Below, piece after piece: positions 1-8,595 of a DNA stretch of 64,000 nt; position 1 is the first letter of the stretch, and each line of letters opens with the position of its first letter. The notes under the pieces are model-generated. The model did no database searches, was not told the DNA's origin, and saw only the letters and a list, made by a program, of their open reading frames with translations. The translations under genes were made by a program, and so were the position numbers. Where the stretch lies: NCBI RefSeq assembly GCF_004117075.1, contig NZ_CP026721.1, forward strand, positions 806,001 through 870,000, in the 5' to 3' direction. The stretch comes from Fervidobacterium changbaicum. Lineage in GTDB: Bacteria; Thermotogota; Thermotogae; Thermotogales; Fervidobacteriaceae.

Positions 1-141
1 CAGACCGGCGTAGCTGGACATAACTAGAAAGAGCACCAAACTCGATAACTGCAAAGAAAAAAGATAGAGCACAACTGGTGTGCTCAATATAACTGATGAT
101 AATATTAGCAATTTATACCACTTCTTCACTCTCATGACCAT
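1..141 (-). CDS. partial membrane protein, N-terminal 47 residues
   Basis: The gene runs off the left edge of the window; only its N terminus is seen. Reading from the ATG at 141 gives 47 codons without a stop: a short basic start (RVKKWYK) followed by two closely spaced hydrophobic stretches, so an inner-membrane protein is likely. A second ATG lies two codons further in, and another at 147. An AAGG element lies 9 bases before the ATG at 141, which is why that start was chosen. It sits downstream of rpmB behind the rpmB terminator. The family was not recognised. Confidence 0.5.
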   Translation of the reverse strand, partial: MVMRVKKWYKLLILSSVILSTPVVLYLFSLQLSSLVLFLVMSSYAGL

Positions 142-155
142 AATCATCTACCTTC

Positions 156-181
156 AAAAAAAGCGGGGTGTTTCCCCGCTT
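156..181 (-). terminator. Rho-independent terminator of rpmB
   Basis: An 8-bp perfect stem (161-168 with 174-181, 5-base loop), rich in G:C, is followed on the minus strand by a run of T (160-156). It begins next to the rpmB stop codon and separates rpmB from the partial membrane-protein gene. Confidence 0.85.
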
Positions 182-182
182 T

Positions 183-404
183 TTATGCCTCCACTGAAAC
201 GGATTGTGATTTGCTTACGTACCTTTTGACCTTTCCAGCCTTCAGACAGCTTGTGCAGACGTTCATCCTTTTTACAGTTCCGTCATCAAGCAAAACTCTC
301 ACTTTCTGGACATTTGGCTTGAACCATCTGTTCGTGTGTCTGTTGGAGTGGCTGACGTTTTTACCTGCTCTTGGTTCTTTTCCGCAAATTTCGCACTTTG
401 CCAT
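183..404 (-). CDS. rpmB: 50S ribosomal protein L28
   Basis: Ribosomal protein L28 of the large subunit, 73 residues, the usual length. The start MAKCEICGK and the internal CTSC form two zinc-ribbon-like cysteine pairs (C4/C7 and a later CxxC), as in zinc-binding L28 forms; the SNRHTNRW stretch is typical of the family. The open frame extends 18 codons further upstream, but an AAAGGAGG site lies 8 bases before the ATG at 404, which fixes the start. It is a single-gene unit with its own promoter (488-515) and terminator (156-181). Confidence 0.97.
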   Translation of the reverse strand: MAKCEICGKEPRAGKNVSHSNRHTNRWFKPNVQKVRVLLDDGTVKRMNVCTSCLKAGKVKRYVSKSQSVSVEA

Positions 405-487
405 GACCGCTTCCTCCTTTATTTTGATTTTAATTGCTTTATATTTCCTGTGTTTCAAACAACGCGGTAGAAACCACTACGTGGTAT

Positions 488-515
488 ATTATACCAATTC
501 TCTTTGCAAATTCAA
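488..515 (-). promoter_or_regulatory. rpmB promoter
   Basis: On the minus strand a TTGAAT -35 (510-515) and a perfect TATAAT -10 (488-493) are 16 bases apart, about 85 bases before the rpmB start. The -10 lies inside a 13-bp palindrome (483-495) which overlaps a second palindrome (473-485) at the expected transcription start. Confidence 0.75.
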
Positions 516-543
516 GTAGGATTTTTTGTAGCTTTCGTTAATT

Positions 544-1959
544 TTATTTGATTTCTTGGACTTGGACTGTATTAGTTGTTCCGGGTTTTCCCCATGGAAT
601 GCCGGCAACGATAACAACCTTATCACCGGTCTGGACGAATCCGAGTTCTTTTGCCTTTCTTGTAACCTCTTCTATCATCTCGTCCGTTGTTAAGCTCCTT
701 TCGAGCATTACCGGAACCACACCCCAAACCAAAGACAACCTGCAGAAGGTTTCGTAGCAGTTTGTTGCAGCCATTATAGGTATCGATGGTTTGTATTTAG
801 AAACATGTATAGCAGTTGCCCCTGTACCCGTTGCCGTTATTATGAGCTTTGCATCGATGTTCTTAGCCAGATTCGTCGCTGCATAGGAAATGGCACTTGG
901 CAAATCCAAACTCGAGGAATACTCTTTTAACCAGTCGAGCCTAAACGTTTCGTACTCTTCCATGTAAGCCTCCGTGTTCTTAGCAACCTCATCCATAACT
1001 CGGACCGCTTCACATGGATACTTACCAATGGAGGTCTCCGCTGATAGCATTACCGCATCTGTTCCGTCCAAAATAGCGTTGGATATATCCGTTACCTCGG
1101 CTCTCGTTGGAGTTGCACTATTTATCATACTTTCAAGCATCTGCGTTGCAGTTATTACGGGCTTTTTGTAAAGATTGGCAACCTCTATTATCCTTTTCTG
1201 AGCGATTGGAACCTGCGCTATCGGTATTTCTACGCCTAAATCTCCACGCGCAACCATAACAGCATCAGCCTTTAGAACAATTTCTTCCAAGTTGTCTAGC
1301 GCTTGAGCAGTTTCTATCTTAGCTACGATGGGAATACTTGTTAACTTCTTCGCATCTTCAACGTCTTTCGCCTTTCTGACAAATGACAGTGCGAAGTAGT
1401 CTATGCCTTCCTCGTTCCCGAGTTGGATGAATTCTTTATCCCTTTCTGTGATGGATGGTATAGAAACATCGACGCCTGGAAGATTGACACCACGCTTGTG
1501 AGTGATTGTTCCTCCACGTTCAATCGTGCACAATATCGTCTTACTTGACTTATCGACACTCTTTACACTTAATGCCACAGCTCCGTCATTTATTAGAATC
1601 TTCTCGCCTGGCTTGATTTCTTCATACAACTTATCGTAATTTATCCAGAAACGCTGTGCGTTCCCGACGAATTCTTCGCCGCAGATAACCTCAACCTCTT
1701 TTCCATCCTCAAGCGTTACATATTCCGTTTCAAACTTACCAGTTCTTATCTTCGGACCTGCCAAATCAAGAAGTATAGCGAACTGATATCCTCCTTCTCT
1801 TACCCTCTTTAGTCTCTTAATTCTTTCCCTGTGGACATCGATAGTTTCATGAGAAGAGTTCAACCTAAAGACATTAACTCCGCACTCTAAGAGTTTAACG
1901 ATATTCTCTTCTGATTCACTTGCTGGTCCTATAGTTGCAACTATCTTCGTTTTTCGCAC
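544..1959 (-). CDS. pyk: pyruvate kinase
   Basis: Glycolytic pyruvate kinase (phosphoenolpyruvate + ADP to pyruvate + ATP), cytoplasmic, 471 residues, normal length. Visible motifs are the N-terminal KIVATIGPAS, NSSH, the active-site stretch VARGDLGVEIP, TATQMLESM and the GTDAVMLSAETSIGKYP helix; the last ~110 residues form the usual C-terminal allosteric-type domain. The start is the GTG at 1959, with a GGAGGT site 7 bases upstream; no in-frame ATG fits. It is transcribed alone, with a TATAAT box at 2025-2030. Confidence 0.98.
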   Translation of the reverse strand: MRKTKIVATIGPASESEENIVKLLECGVNVFRLNSSHETIDVHRERIKRLKRVREGGYQFAILLDLAGPKIRTGKFETEYVTLEDGKEVEVICGEEFVGNAQRFWINYDKLYEEIKPGEKILINDGAVALSVKSVDKSSKTILCTIERGGTITHKRGVNLPGVDVSIPSITERDKEFIQLGNEEGIDYFALSFVRKAKDVEDAKKLTSIPIVAKIETAQALDNLEEIVLKADAVMVARGDLGVEIPIAQVPIAQKRIIEVANLYKKPVITATQMLESMINSATPTRAEVTDISNAILDGTDAVMLSAETSIGKYPCEAVRVMDEVAKNTEAYMEEYETFRLDWLKEYSSSLDLPSAISYAATNLAKNIDAKLIITATGTGATAIHVSKYKPSIPIMAATNCYETFCRLSLVWGVVPVMLERSLTTDEMIEEVTRKAKELGFVQTGDKVVIVAGIPWGKPGTTNTVQVQEIK

Positions 1960-2024
1960 GTTTACACCTCCAATCTACGTTTTTCTAATGTATGCTTTAC
2001 ATTTCCAGTTCGTACCTTTTTCAT

Positions 2025-2030
2025 ATTATA
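2025..2030 (-). promoter_or_regulatory. pyk -10 box
   Basis: A perfect TATAAT on the minus strand 66 bases before the pyk GTG. No good -35 hexamer is visible because the upstream bases are the T-rich end of the terminator at 2044-2077; the position between that terminator and pyk supports a promoter. Confidence 0.55.
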
Positions 2031-2043
2031 CCACAAAAACGAA

Positions 2044-2077
2044 AGAAAAAAGCCCGCATTTAACAAGATGCGGGCTT
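2044..2077 (-). terminator. terminator of the gcvH/membrane-protein unit
   Basis: A 10-bp perfect stem (2050-2059 with 2068-2077) with an 8-base loop, followed on the minus strand by six T residues. It starts about 22 bases after the stop codon of the 145-aa membrane protein. Confidence 0.85.
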
Positions 2078-2099
2078 TCATTTCTATCGAAACGCAAAG

Positions 2100-2537
2100 T
2101 TACTCTATGTTCCACTTCATTATACCAATAACAATCACAGCTACGTAAGTCCAAGTGATTGAGAACAGCGGTATGAGTGCTGCGCTCTTCACCCAGAAGA
2201 AATCAATGATATTCAGAACTATCATTATCACACTCATCAAAACCGCTTTCCTCATACCTTGCCTAACTCTCAGCTCTCCAAAATCCCTTGCGATAAGGAA
2301 CGTAAAAACTGCCAAAATCACGTAGGCTACAGGTGATATGGAGAGTCCGAGTTTAGTGAAGAAAGCTTTGAAGTCTCCTGAAAAGAACCCAACGGAAATA
2401 AGTATGTACACTGCGGATACAACGTTTGCAATATTCATTGAAGCCTTGGCTTGCTGTACCACGGCAAGTAGTATAGGTACCGCTAAGACGATGTTGGCAA
2501 TGAACATCAAGACAGAATAAGCATTCACGTTTGTCAT
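2100..2537 (-). CDS. small four-helix membrane protein, unknown function
   Basis: 145 residues, mostly hydrophobic, with about four membrane segments (roughly residues 8-28, 35-52, 65-85 and 100-140 as one or two helices). No catalytic motif or known family was recognised. The ATG at 2537 is preceded by a GAGGAT element. It follows gcvH by 19 bases, so the two are probably one transcript ending at the 2044-2077 terminator; no functional link to glycine cleavage is implied by the sequence. Confidence 0.7.
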   Translation of the reverse strand: MTNVNAYSVLMFIANIVLAVPILLAVVQQAKASMNIANVVSAVYILISVGFFSGDFKAFFTKLGLSISPVAYVILAVFTFLIARDFGELRVRQGMRKAVLMSVIMIVLNIIDFFWVKSAALIPLFSITWTYVAVIVIGIMKWNIE

Positions 2538-2556
2538 TTGACCACATCCTCGAAAC

Positions 2557-2910
2557 TTACAGTGTAGCTTTGTACTCGTCTTCTGTCAAAAGCTCATCAA
2601 ACTCAGCTGGATTAGATGGTTCGATTTGAACTAGCCAGCCCTCGCCTTCTGGGTCTTGGTTTATTAGTTCCGGAGTTGCGTTAACTTTATCGTTAACTGC
2701 TACTATCTTTCCACTGACTGGTGCGTATACATCGCCAGCAGCTTTGACACTCTCAAGAGATACTATTCTTTCTCCTTTCTTAACTTCTTTACCAACAGCT
2801 GGAAGTTCAACGTAGACAATATCCCCGAGTTGTTCCTGAGCGTAGTTCGAAACTCCAACTTTTCCTGTTTCGGTATCAATCCATTCGTGAGTTTTTGCGT
2901 ACTTTTTCAT
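2557..2910 (-). CDS. gcvH: glycine cleavage system H protein
   Basis: Lipoyl carrier protein of the glycine cleavage complex, 117 residues, a little shorter than the ~125 usual. The lipoylated lysine is K56 in SLESVKAAGDVYAP, and the flanking THEWI and GDIVYVELP stretches are typical. SD GGAGGT lies 8 bases before the ATG. The other gcv genes are not in the window; a free H protein may also serve lipoate transfer (family knowledge, not shown here). It is expressed from the promoter at 2958-2986. Confidence 0.95.
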   Translation of the reverse strand: MKKYAKTHEWIDTETGKVGVSNYAQEQLGDIVYVELPAVGKEVKKGERIVSLESVKAAGDVYAPVSGKIVAVNDKVNATPELINQDPEGEGWLVQIEPSNPAEFDELLTEDEYKATL

Positions 2911-2957
2911 CCCGTCATACCTCCCTTGAGTTTTATTGTGAATTAAGTTGCTAATTA

Positions 2958-2986
2958 ATTATAACATACTTTGAAAGTTCATCCAA
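2958..2986 (-). promoter_or_regulatory. gcvH promoter
   Basis: A TTGGAT -35 (2981-2986) and a TATAAT -10 (2958-2963) are separated by 17 bases on the minus strand, 48 bases before the gcvH start. The -35 box overlaps the stop codon of recG. Confidence 0.75.
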
Positions 2987-5315
2987 CATCTAAAAATTTG
3001 ATTCGCTCACCGTAAATCTTGTATACCTCTCTTATTATCTCACTATCTGGATAATTTTCAACTATACGCTTGGCATCTTCACGAGCTATGAGCATCAGCT
3101 CTGTATCCGACACGATGTCTGCGACCTTAAACTCAGGCAGTCCGTGCTGACGTGTACCGAAAAATTCACCAGGTCCTCGCAATCTTAGGTCGTATTCTGA
3201 GATTTTGAAGCCATCGTTGGTGCTCGCGAAGAACTGGAGTCTATCCCACGCCTCTTCGCCAGCTTCACTCACAATAAGGAAACAGTAACTTTGCTTCTCA
3301 CCTCTACCAACACGTCCCCTAAGCTGATGCAGTTGCGCAAGTCCAAATCGCTCGGCGTTCTCGATAACCATTATGGTTGCATTTGGAACATCTACTCCGA
3401 CTTCTATAACCGACGTTGAAACCAAGATCTTTATTTCGCCTCGAGCAAACTTAGCCATAACATCGCTTTTCTCTTCATCCAACATTCGTCCGTGAAGCAA
3501 TCCCATGGGGATATCGGGGAATGCCTCTTTACTGAGAGTTCTGTACATATCTTCCGCAGCTTTTGCATTGATGGCTTCCGATTGTTCGATTAACGGGTAT
3601 ACAATGTAGGCCTGGTCTCCGTTTTCAAGGACCTGCTCTCTAACGAATTTATAGACTTCTTTCGCCCTTGTATGTCTCAATGTGAACGTCTTGATTTCTT
3701 TCCTACCAGGTGGCATCTCGTCTATAACGGAAACGTCTAAATCACCGTACAGAGTGAGTGATAGTGTTCTTGGGATGGGAGTTGCCGTCATGATGAGTGT
3801 ATCCACAACTTTACCTTTCGATATCAATTCTTCCCTTTGTTTTACTCCAAATCTGTGCTGCTCATCTATTATCACAAGCCCGAGGTTTGCAAAGTGTACG
3901 TCCTCTTGGATGAGTGCATGTGTTCCAACCACAACGTCCAAATCACCGTTTTTTAGAGCGAATTTTATCTTATCTTTTTCTTTCTGAGAAGTGGATCCTA
4001 TGAGTAGTGCAACCCTTATACCGAGGTCTGTTAAATGATTGAAGAGCTTTTGAAAATGCTGAATGGCAAGGATTGAAGTTGGAACCATAAATGCACTCTG
4101 ATAACCGGCTTCGTAGTTATCTATTATCGCAAGCTCAGCAACCAGCGTCTTACCACTGCCAACATCTCCCTGGAGTAACCTGTTCATTGGATCTGGGCTG
4201 CGCATGTCTCCACGGATCTCCGAATGCGCCCTTTTTTGAGCATTTGTGAGTTTGAATGGTAATTTTGAGATGAATTCTTCGGCAAGTTTTCCAGAAAAAT
4301 TTTTTGCAATACCGCCAACTTGTTTGACGTTTTGCTTTGACAGATACAAAGCAATTTGGAACAAAAGCAGTTCTTCGTAAGCTAAGCGTCTTCTGGATAT
4401 TTTGTAATGAAAGGCACTCTTTGGAAAATGCATTCCAGTGTATGCTTTCCACACATCGATAAGTCTTCTTTCCTCAATTAGTTCCTTAGGTAACATCTCC
4501 TTCAAGTTACATATGCTCGGAAGATTTTCATATACGATTTTTCTAATTGCCTTTTGCGTTAGATTTTCCGTTAACGGATATATCGGAAGGATCGCCCTTT
4601 CGGGTGTTTCACTTACAGAAACTTCCGCGTTTTGGATCTCCATGGCTCCAAAAAATCCTCTTTTAACAGTACCAGTAACGTAGATTTCCTTACCCACAAG
4701 CTGTTTCAACTCCAGCTCTTTGAACTCCTGATTGAACCACTTTAGAATCACCTGATTGATTCCATCCTGCAAGAGTGCACTGATAATTACCAGGTCTCCC
4801 TTCTTGGTTTTTTCAATGCTCTTCAAAATGCCTTTGGTTGTTATTTTCTCGTTCTCGCGAACGTACATCAAAGGGATAATTTTTCTTCTATCTTCATAAT
4901 CTCTCGGGAAAAAGCTCACCAAATCCCCTATGGTTTGGATGCCGAGTTTTTTGAGTAGTTTCTCACGCGCTGGTCCGACACCTTTTGCGTATTTTATCGG
5001 CACTTCCAATGGCTTACCAGCTTCTGTACCTTCGCATGTAATAGAATACGTCAGGAAATTGTACTTAAAGCGTTCCACCATTCCGCACACCTGGGAAAGC
5101 CTTTTCAATGCACGCTCTGTTGAGAGTTTTTTGGCTTCAATTATGTAATTCTTAAAATCTTCGAGCTTACTGCGGATTTCATCTTCAAAAAGAAGAGGGT
5201 CATCTATCCTTTCGTAATTATCTTCAATGTACTCTACTAGTGTGTTGAAAGATTCTTCACTTACGTCTCTGGCAATTTCATAACAATTGTCGAGAAATTC
5301 TTCAACAAGAAGCAT
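2979..5315 (-). CDS. recG: ATP-dependent DNA helicase RecG
   Basis: Branched-DNA helicase that reverses stalled forks. At 778 residues it has the extra N-terminal helical region (about 110 residues) known from Thermotoga RecG, followed by the wedge/OB region. Helicase motifs are visible: Walker A GDVGSGKT near residue 385, the DEQH box near 480, TATPIPRT, and QLRGRVGRG in motif VI. The ATG at 5315 has a GAGGG site 8 bases upstream. It is the last gene of the long minus-strand run that begins near 14760. Confidence 0.98.
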   Translation of the reverse strand: MLLVEEFLDNCYEIARDVSEESFNTLVEYIEDNYERIDDPLLFEDEIRSKLEDFKNYIIEAKKLSTERALKRLSQVCGMVERFKYNFLTYSITCEGTEAGKPLEVPIKYAKGVGPAREKLLKKLGIQTIGDLVSFFPRDYEDRRKIIPLMYVRENEKITTKGILKSIEKTKKGDLVIISALLQDGINQVILKWFNQEFKELELKQLVGKEIYVTGTVKRGFFGAMEIQNAEVSVSETPERAILPIYPLTENLTQKAIRKIVYENLPSICNLKEMLPKELIEERRLIDVWKAYTGMHFPKSAFHYKISRRRLAYEELLLFQIALYLSKQNVKQVGGIAKNFSGKLAEEFISKLPFKLTNAQKRAHSEIRGDMRSPDPMNRLLQGDVGSGKTLVAELAIIDNYEAGYQSAFMVPTSILAIQHFQKLFNHLTDLGIRVALLIGSTSQKEKDKIKFALKNGDLDVVVGTHALIQEDVHFANLGLVIIDEQHRFGVKQREELISKGKVVDTLIMTATPIPRTLSLTLYGDLDVSVIDEMPPGRKEIKTFTLRHTRAKEVYKFVREQVLENGDQAYIVYPLIEQSEAINAKAAEDMYRTLSKEAFPDIPMGLLHGRMLDEEKSDVMAKFARGEIKILVSTSVIEVGVDVPNATIMVIENAERFGLAQLHQLRGRVGRGEKQSYCFLIVSEAGEEAWDRLQFFASTNDGFKISEYDLRLRGPGEFFGTRQHGLPEFKVADIVSDTELMLIAREDAKRIVENYPDSEIIREVYKIYGERIKFLDVG

Positions 5316-5349
5316 AATAACACCCTCTTTTTAAGAACCTTTTCAGAAA

Positions 5350-6486
5350 TCAGTAGTACATGAAAAGGTATGTCCAAATGCCGCTGTTCTGAAATCTTAT
5401 TTTCTTTCTCGCCTTACCAAAGAGCTTTTCAAAATCTTTGTCGGCATGGAGTAGATAAAAATTTCCATTTGGGAACTTCTCTCTCAATATCTTCACACCT
5501 TCTATTACATTCTTGTCATCCAAACGTTCACCGTACGGAAGGTTCGAAATTATCCAAGCCTTTCCATTGAAAGTAGCCAAATCTCTAAAATCAGTACAAG
5601 AAAATTTAATCGGTAGCTTTGTTTGAAAGATTTGAGAAGCTCGCTTCATGTTTTCCTGTGCCACTTTTATAACTTGGCAATCGATGTCGCTCCCGTGGAT
5701 AAAAGCTTGTGTGAGCTTCTTGGAAAGTTGTCTGAGTTCTCCAAGTGATCGTTTTTTTACTTTTTCCCAGTGCTCTTTTAGGATTTTCCATTCCTCGGAA
5801 ATATATCTTCTGCTTATGTTTGGCAAGTTGAGTGTAGCAGCTTCTATTGGAATTGTACCACTGCCACAGAAGGTATCAAAAAGAGGAGCACTGCTTTCAA
5901 AATCCCAGCGTGAAAGAACAACAATTGCCGCAGCTATTGTCTCTCTTAGTGGTGCTTTACTTGTCTTCAGTCGATAGCCACGTTTCGATAGAGCATCTCC
6001 CGAAGTATCAAGAAGCAAGAATGCTTCGTCATCTTTCAAAACAAGTACAAAGCTGTAAACAGGACCACTTTCGTTAGTTCCTCCCAAATTCTCTACGATG
6101 GCTTTTTTCAAAACCGAAGCAACCGCTCCGGTAGCACTGAGTTTTGAATTCGTTATCTTCAACTTATCTACTACAATTTTTGCGTTCTTTTCCACCAGCT
6201 CACTTAAATTCGAACTTTTAACGTTATCGAAAAGTTCATCGAAGGTCTCAGCTTTGAATCTCTTAATCAGCAATGATATTCTATCGGCCGTCTTCATGTA
6301 CAAGTTTAAGAAAGGTATATCTTCCACCCTTGCTTTAAAAAATATCCTCCCGGAGGAGGAATAATAGACCTTATATCCGAACTTCTTAAGCTCTAACGCC
6401 ACCGCACCTTCCAACCCCGAAGAACAGAACGCAACGAAATCAAAAAGTCCATTATTGCTAACATTGTTCAATTCATTCAGCAACAC
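5350..6486 (-). CDS. THUMP-domain RNA (guanine-N2) methyltransferase, RlmL/TrmN type
   Basis: Probable S-adenosylmethionine-dependent methyltransferase acting on rRNA or tRNA. The first ~170 residues resemble a ferredoxin-like/THUMP region (SSGLEGAVALELKKFG near the start), the second half has the SAM loop FDTFCGSGTIPIEAA (near residue 205) and the catalytic NLPYGERL (NPPYG-type, near 315). The frame is open to 6498, but a GGGGGA site points to the GTG at 6486 or the TTG at 6483. The exact RNA target cannot be told from sequence. It lies between recG and an unknown gene in the same operon. Confidence 0.85.
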   Translation of the reverse strand: MLLNELNNVSNNGLFDFVAFCSSGLEGAVALELKKFGYKVYYSSSGRIFFKARVEDIPFLNLYMKTADRISLLIKRFKAETFDELFDNVKSSNLSELVEKNAKIVVDKLKITNSKLSATGAVASVLKKAIVENLGGTNESGPVYSFVLVLKDDEAFLLLDTSGDALSKRGYRLKTSKAPLRETIAAAIVVLSRWDFESSAPLFDTFCGSGTIPIEAATLNLPNISRRYISEEWKILKEHWEKVKKRSLGELRQLSKKLTQAFIHGSDIDCQVIKVAQENMKRASQIFQTKLPIKFSCTDFRDLATFNGKAWIISNLPYGERLDDKNVIEGVKILREKFPNGNFYLLHADKDFEKLFGKARKKIRFQNSGIWTYLFMYY

Positions 6487-6542
6487 GAGTTCCCCCACTT
6501 TGTAAAGTTTTAAACCAAGTTACTAAAATCAAGCATTTCCAA

Positions 6543-7088
6543 TTACTGCTCACTTTGTTTTTTGCGGTTCTTGTAAGTACCTTCCTTTTTGTTTGAAAAT
6601 ATAAGATTCTCATCAAGAACGACTACACCGGTCCCTTCAAAAATGACTCCTTCATCGACATTTGCGGAAAAAAGCATACGATTCACGGTGTTGTTGTATA
6701 CAATATGACCAAAGACGTTTATCTTTGAAACCTGGGCACCTATCCACATCTGGGATTTTCTGTAAAAAAACTTAGACGGATAACTTGTCCGCTCGAAACA
6801 TATGAACAGGTGTGGAGGATGCTTGACGTAGTTTTCGATTATGCCTATTTCGTTACCTATGAGAATGCGAAAAACCAAGTTATCGAATTTCACATTGACC
6901 TTTTTCTCGATGGTATGTTTAAGTAATGCGTATTGATAGATGTAGACCTTATTCCCGTCGAAATAAAAGGTATACGGAACGTTGAATTTGTATCCGTTGA
7001 TGCTGGTGGTTATGAATATATCCACATCGTACTCACTTGTCACCAGAGCGTTCCCTGAAACGATAGTCAACTTCCACCATCTCTCCAC
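6543..7088 (-). CDS. hypothetical protein, 181 residues
   Basis: Not recognised. The predicted protein is beta-rich with many aromatic residues and no membrane segment or signal peptide, and ends in a basic tail (KKEGTYKNRKKQ). It follows rlmB by 8 bases and precedes the THUMP methyltransferase by about 56 bases, so it is probably translated from the same mRNA. The start is uncertain: the GTG at 7088 has only a weak GGAT element in front. Confidence 0.6.
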   Translation of the reverse strand: MERWWKLTIVSGNALVTSEYDVDIFITTSINGYKFNVPYTFYFDGNKVYIYQYALLKHTIEKKVNVKFDNLVFRILIGNEIGIIENYVKHPPHLFICFERTSYPSKFFYRKSQMWIGAQVSKINVFGHIVYNNTVNRMLFSANVDEGVIFEGTGVVVLDENLIFSNKKEGTYKNRKKQSEQ

Positions 7089-7096
7089 AGTTGAAA

Positions 7097-7804
7097 TTAT
7101 CCATTCGCCATCTCGCGTCTGAGCACTTCATACACGATAATACCTGCACTGACGGATACGTTCAGCGAATCAATAGCTGTTTTCATTGGAATTGAGACCA
7201 ACTCGTCGCATGATTGTTTTACAAGCTGCCGAATCCCACTACCTTCGTTGCCAAGAACGATGGCAAGAGGTCTTTTTAAGTCCGCTTCCCAGATAGGTTT
7301 GCCTCTCATATCCGCTCCGAAAACCCAGACACCGTTTTCTTTGAGCTTTTCAATATACCTCGACAGATTCACGGTTATGGCTATCGGTATTCTAAAGACC
7401 GTTCCTGCAGATGCTTTAACTGCTCCGGGTGTAACATGGGCACTGTTATCCTTTGTCAGCACGACCATATCAACGCCTGCCGCAACACAAGTTCTTACAA
7501 TAGCGCCGAGATTTTGCGGGTCTTGAATTTGGTCAAGAAGAACAAGAAACGGATTATCTGGTAAATCGTTCTCGTCTGCATATTCAAATTCGCCGATATC
7601 TATAACAACGCCTTGGTTTTTCTCCTCGCCGCACAATTTTTTCAAAACATTTTTAGGCGCTATAGAGTATGGTATCTTCCTTTTCTTGACTTCCTCTACA
7701 AGGCCTTCTAATTCCTTATCACCACTATCGGAAAAGTACACCATCTTTATCGGTTGTTTGCTTTGGAAGAGTTCTTTTAAAACATTCCTGCCGTACACGA
7801 TCAT
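7097..7804 (-). CDS. rlmB: 23S rRNA (guanosine-2'-O-)methyltransferase RlmB / TrmH family
   Basis: SPOUT-class 2'-O-methyltransferase, 235 residues. After an N-terminal substrate-binding domain (YGRNVLKEL start) the three SPOUT motifs are seen: DQIQDPQNLGAIVRT, VLGNEGSGI and the knot segment IPMKTAIDSLNVSVSAGI. These fit modification of G2251 in 23S rRNA, but close TrmH paralogues exist. The ATG overlaps the mazG stop by 4 bases (ATGA), indicating translational coupling. Confidence 0.93.
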   Translation of the reverse strand: MIVYGRNVLKELFQSKQPIKMVYFSDSGDKELEGLVEEVKKRKIPYSIAPKNVLKKLCGEEKNQGVVIDIGEFEYADENDLPDNPFLVLLDQIQDPQNLGAIVRTCVAAGVDMVVLTKDNSAHVTPGAVKASAGTVFRIPIAITVNLSRYIEKLKENGVWVFGADMRGKPIWEADLKRPLAIVLGNEGSGIRQLVKQSCDELVSIPMKTAIDSLNVSVSAGIIVYEVLRREMANG

Positions 7805-8595
7805 TTTTCTTTCACTTCCTCGTGTACCTCTGGATGTTTGTACTCTGTCGCTTTTACTTTATTCCAATATTCATCCATCTCAGAAACGGTCATATTCTCT
7901 AACTTCTTCCCATCTTTTTCTATTTCCTTTTCCATTTTTTCGAACCTTGTGATGAATTTTTCTGTAGCTTTTCTAATTGCGCTCTCTGGGTCTACGTTTA
8001 AAAACCTTGCCAGATTTACTATCGCAAAGAGTAAATCACCCATCTCTTCTTCTATCTCTTCTTCATTCTTCGCTTTTTTCAGTTCTCTTATCTCCTCTTC
8101 CACCTTGTTCCAAACATCTTCGATTTCAGTCCAGTCAAATCCAACGTCAGCGGCGTTTTCTTGGACCCTTCTGGCTAACGAAAGTCCTGGCAGTGCGTGG
8201 TTCACATCACCTATGCTTGAGCGTTTCTTCTGACCTTTTTCTTTAGCCTTTATCTCTTCCCAACGCGCATAAGAATAACCCTGTGCATCACCAAACACAT
8301 GTGGATGACGCCTGATAAGTTTGTCAGAAAGTGTCCTTATGACATCTTCTATAGTAAACGCTCCACGTTCCGCAGCAATTTGCGAATGAAAAACCACTTG
8401 CAAGAGCACATCTCCGAGTTCTTCTTTCAGTTCTTCATCATCTTGATTGTCAATTGCATTAAGTACTTCGTATGCTTCTTCTATCAGGTACGGTTTCAAG
8501 CTTTCGTGTGTCTGTGCTTTATCCCACTCGCAACCGTTTTCACCACGTAACTGAGCCATGATTTCAACTAATTTTTCAAATTCTTTTCCAACCAT
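7801..8595 (-). CDS. mazG: nucleoside triphosphate pyrophosphohydrolase MazG
   Basis: House-cleaning NTP pyrophosphatase, 264 residues, the full two-domain length. Two MazG helical bundles are visible: residues 1-115 with the metal-binding EEAYEV and EELGDVLLQVVFH stretches, and residues 145-235 with EEEIEEEMGDLLFAIVNLARF. A GGAGG site precedes the ATG at 8595. The start overlaps the end of gpsA by 28 bases and its stop overlaps rlmB by 4. Confidence 0.96.
   Translation of the reverse strand: MVGKEFEKLVEIMAQLRGENGCEWDKAQTHESLKPYLIEEAYEVLNAIDNQDDEELKEELGDVLLQVVFHSQIAAERGAFTIEDVIRTLSDKLIRRHPHVFGDAQGYSYARWEEIKAKEKGQKKRSSIGDVNHALPGLSLARRVQENAADVGFDWTEIEDVWNKVEEEIRELKKAKNEEEIEEEMGDLLFAIVNLARFLNVDPESAIRKATEKFITRFEKMEKEIEKDGKKLENMTVSEMDEYWNKVKATEYKHPEVHEEVKEK

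Noticed and set aside
2557-2910. gcvH plus neighbour read as part of a glycine-cleavage operon
   Set aside because: The adjacent 145-aa gene is a membrane protein with no relation to gcvT or gcvP, and a promoter separates gcvH from recG.
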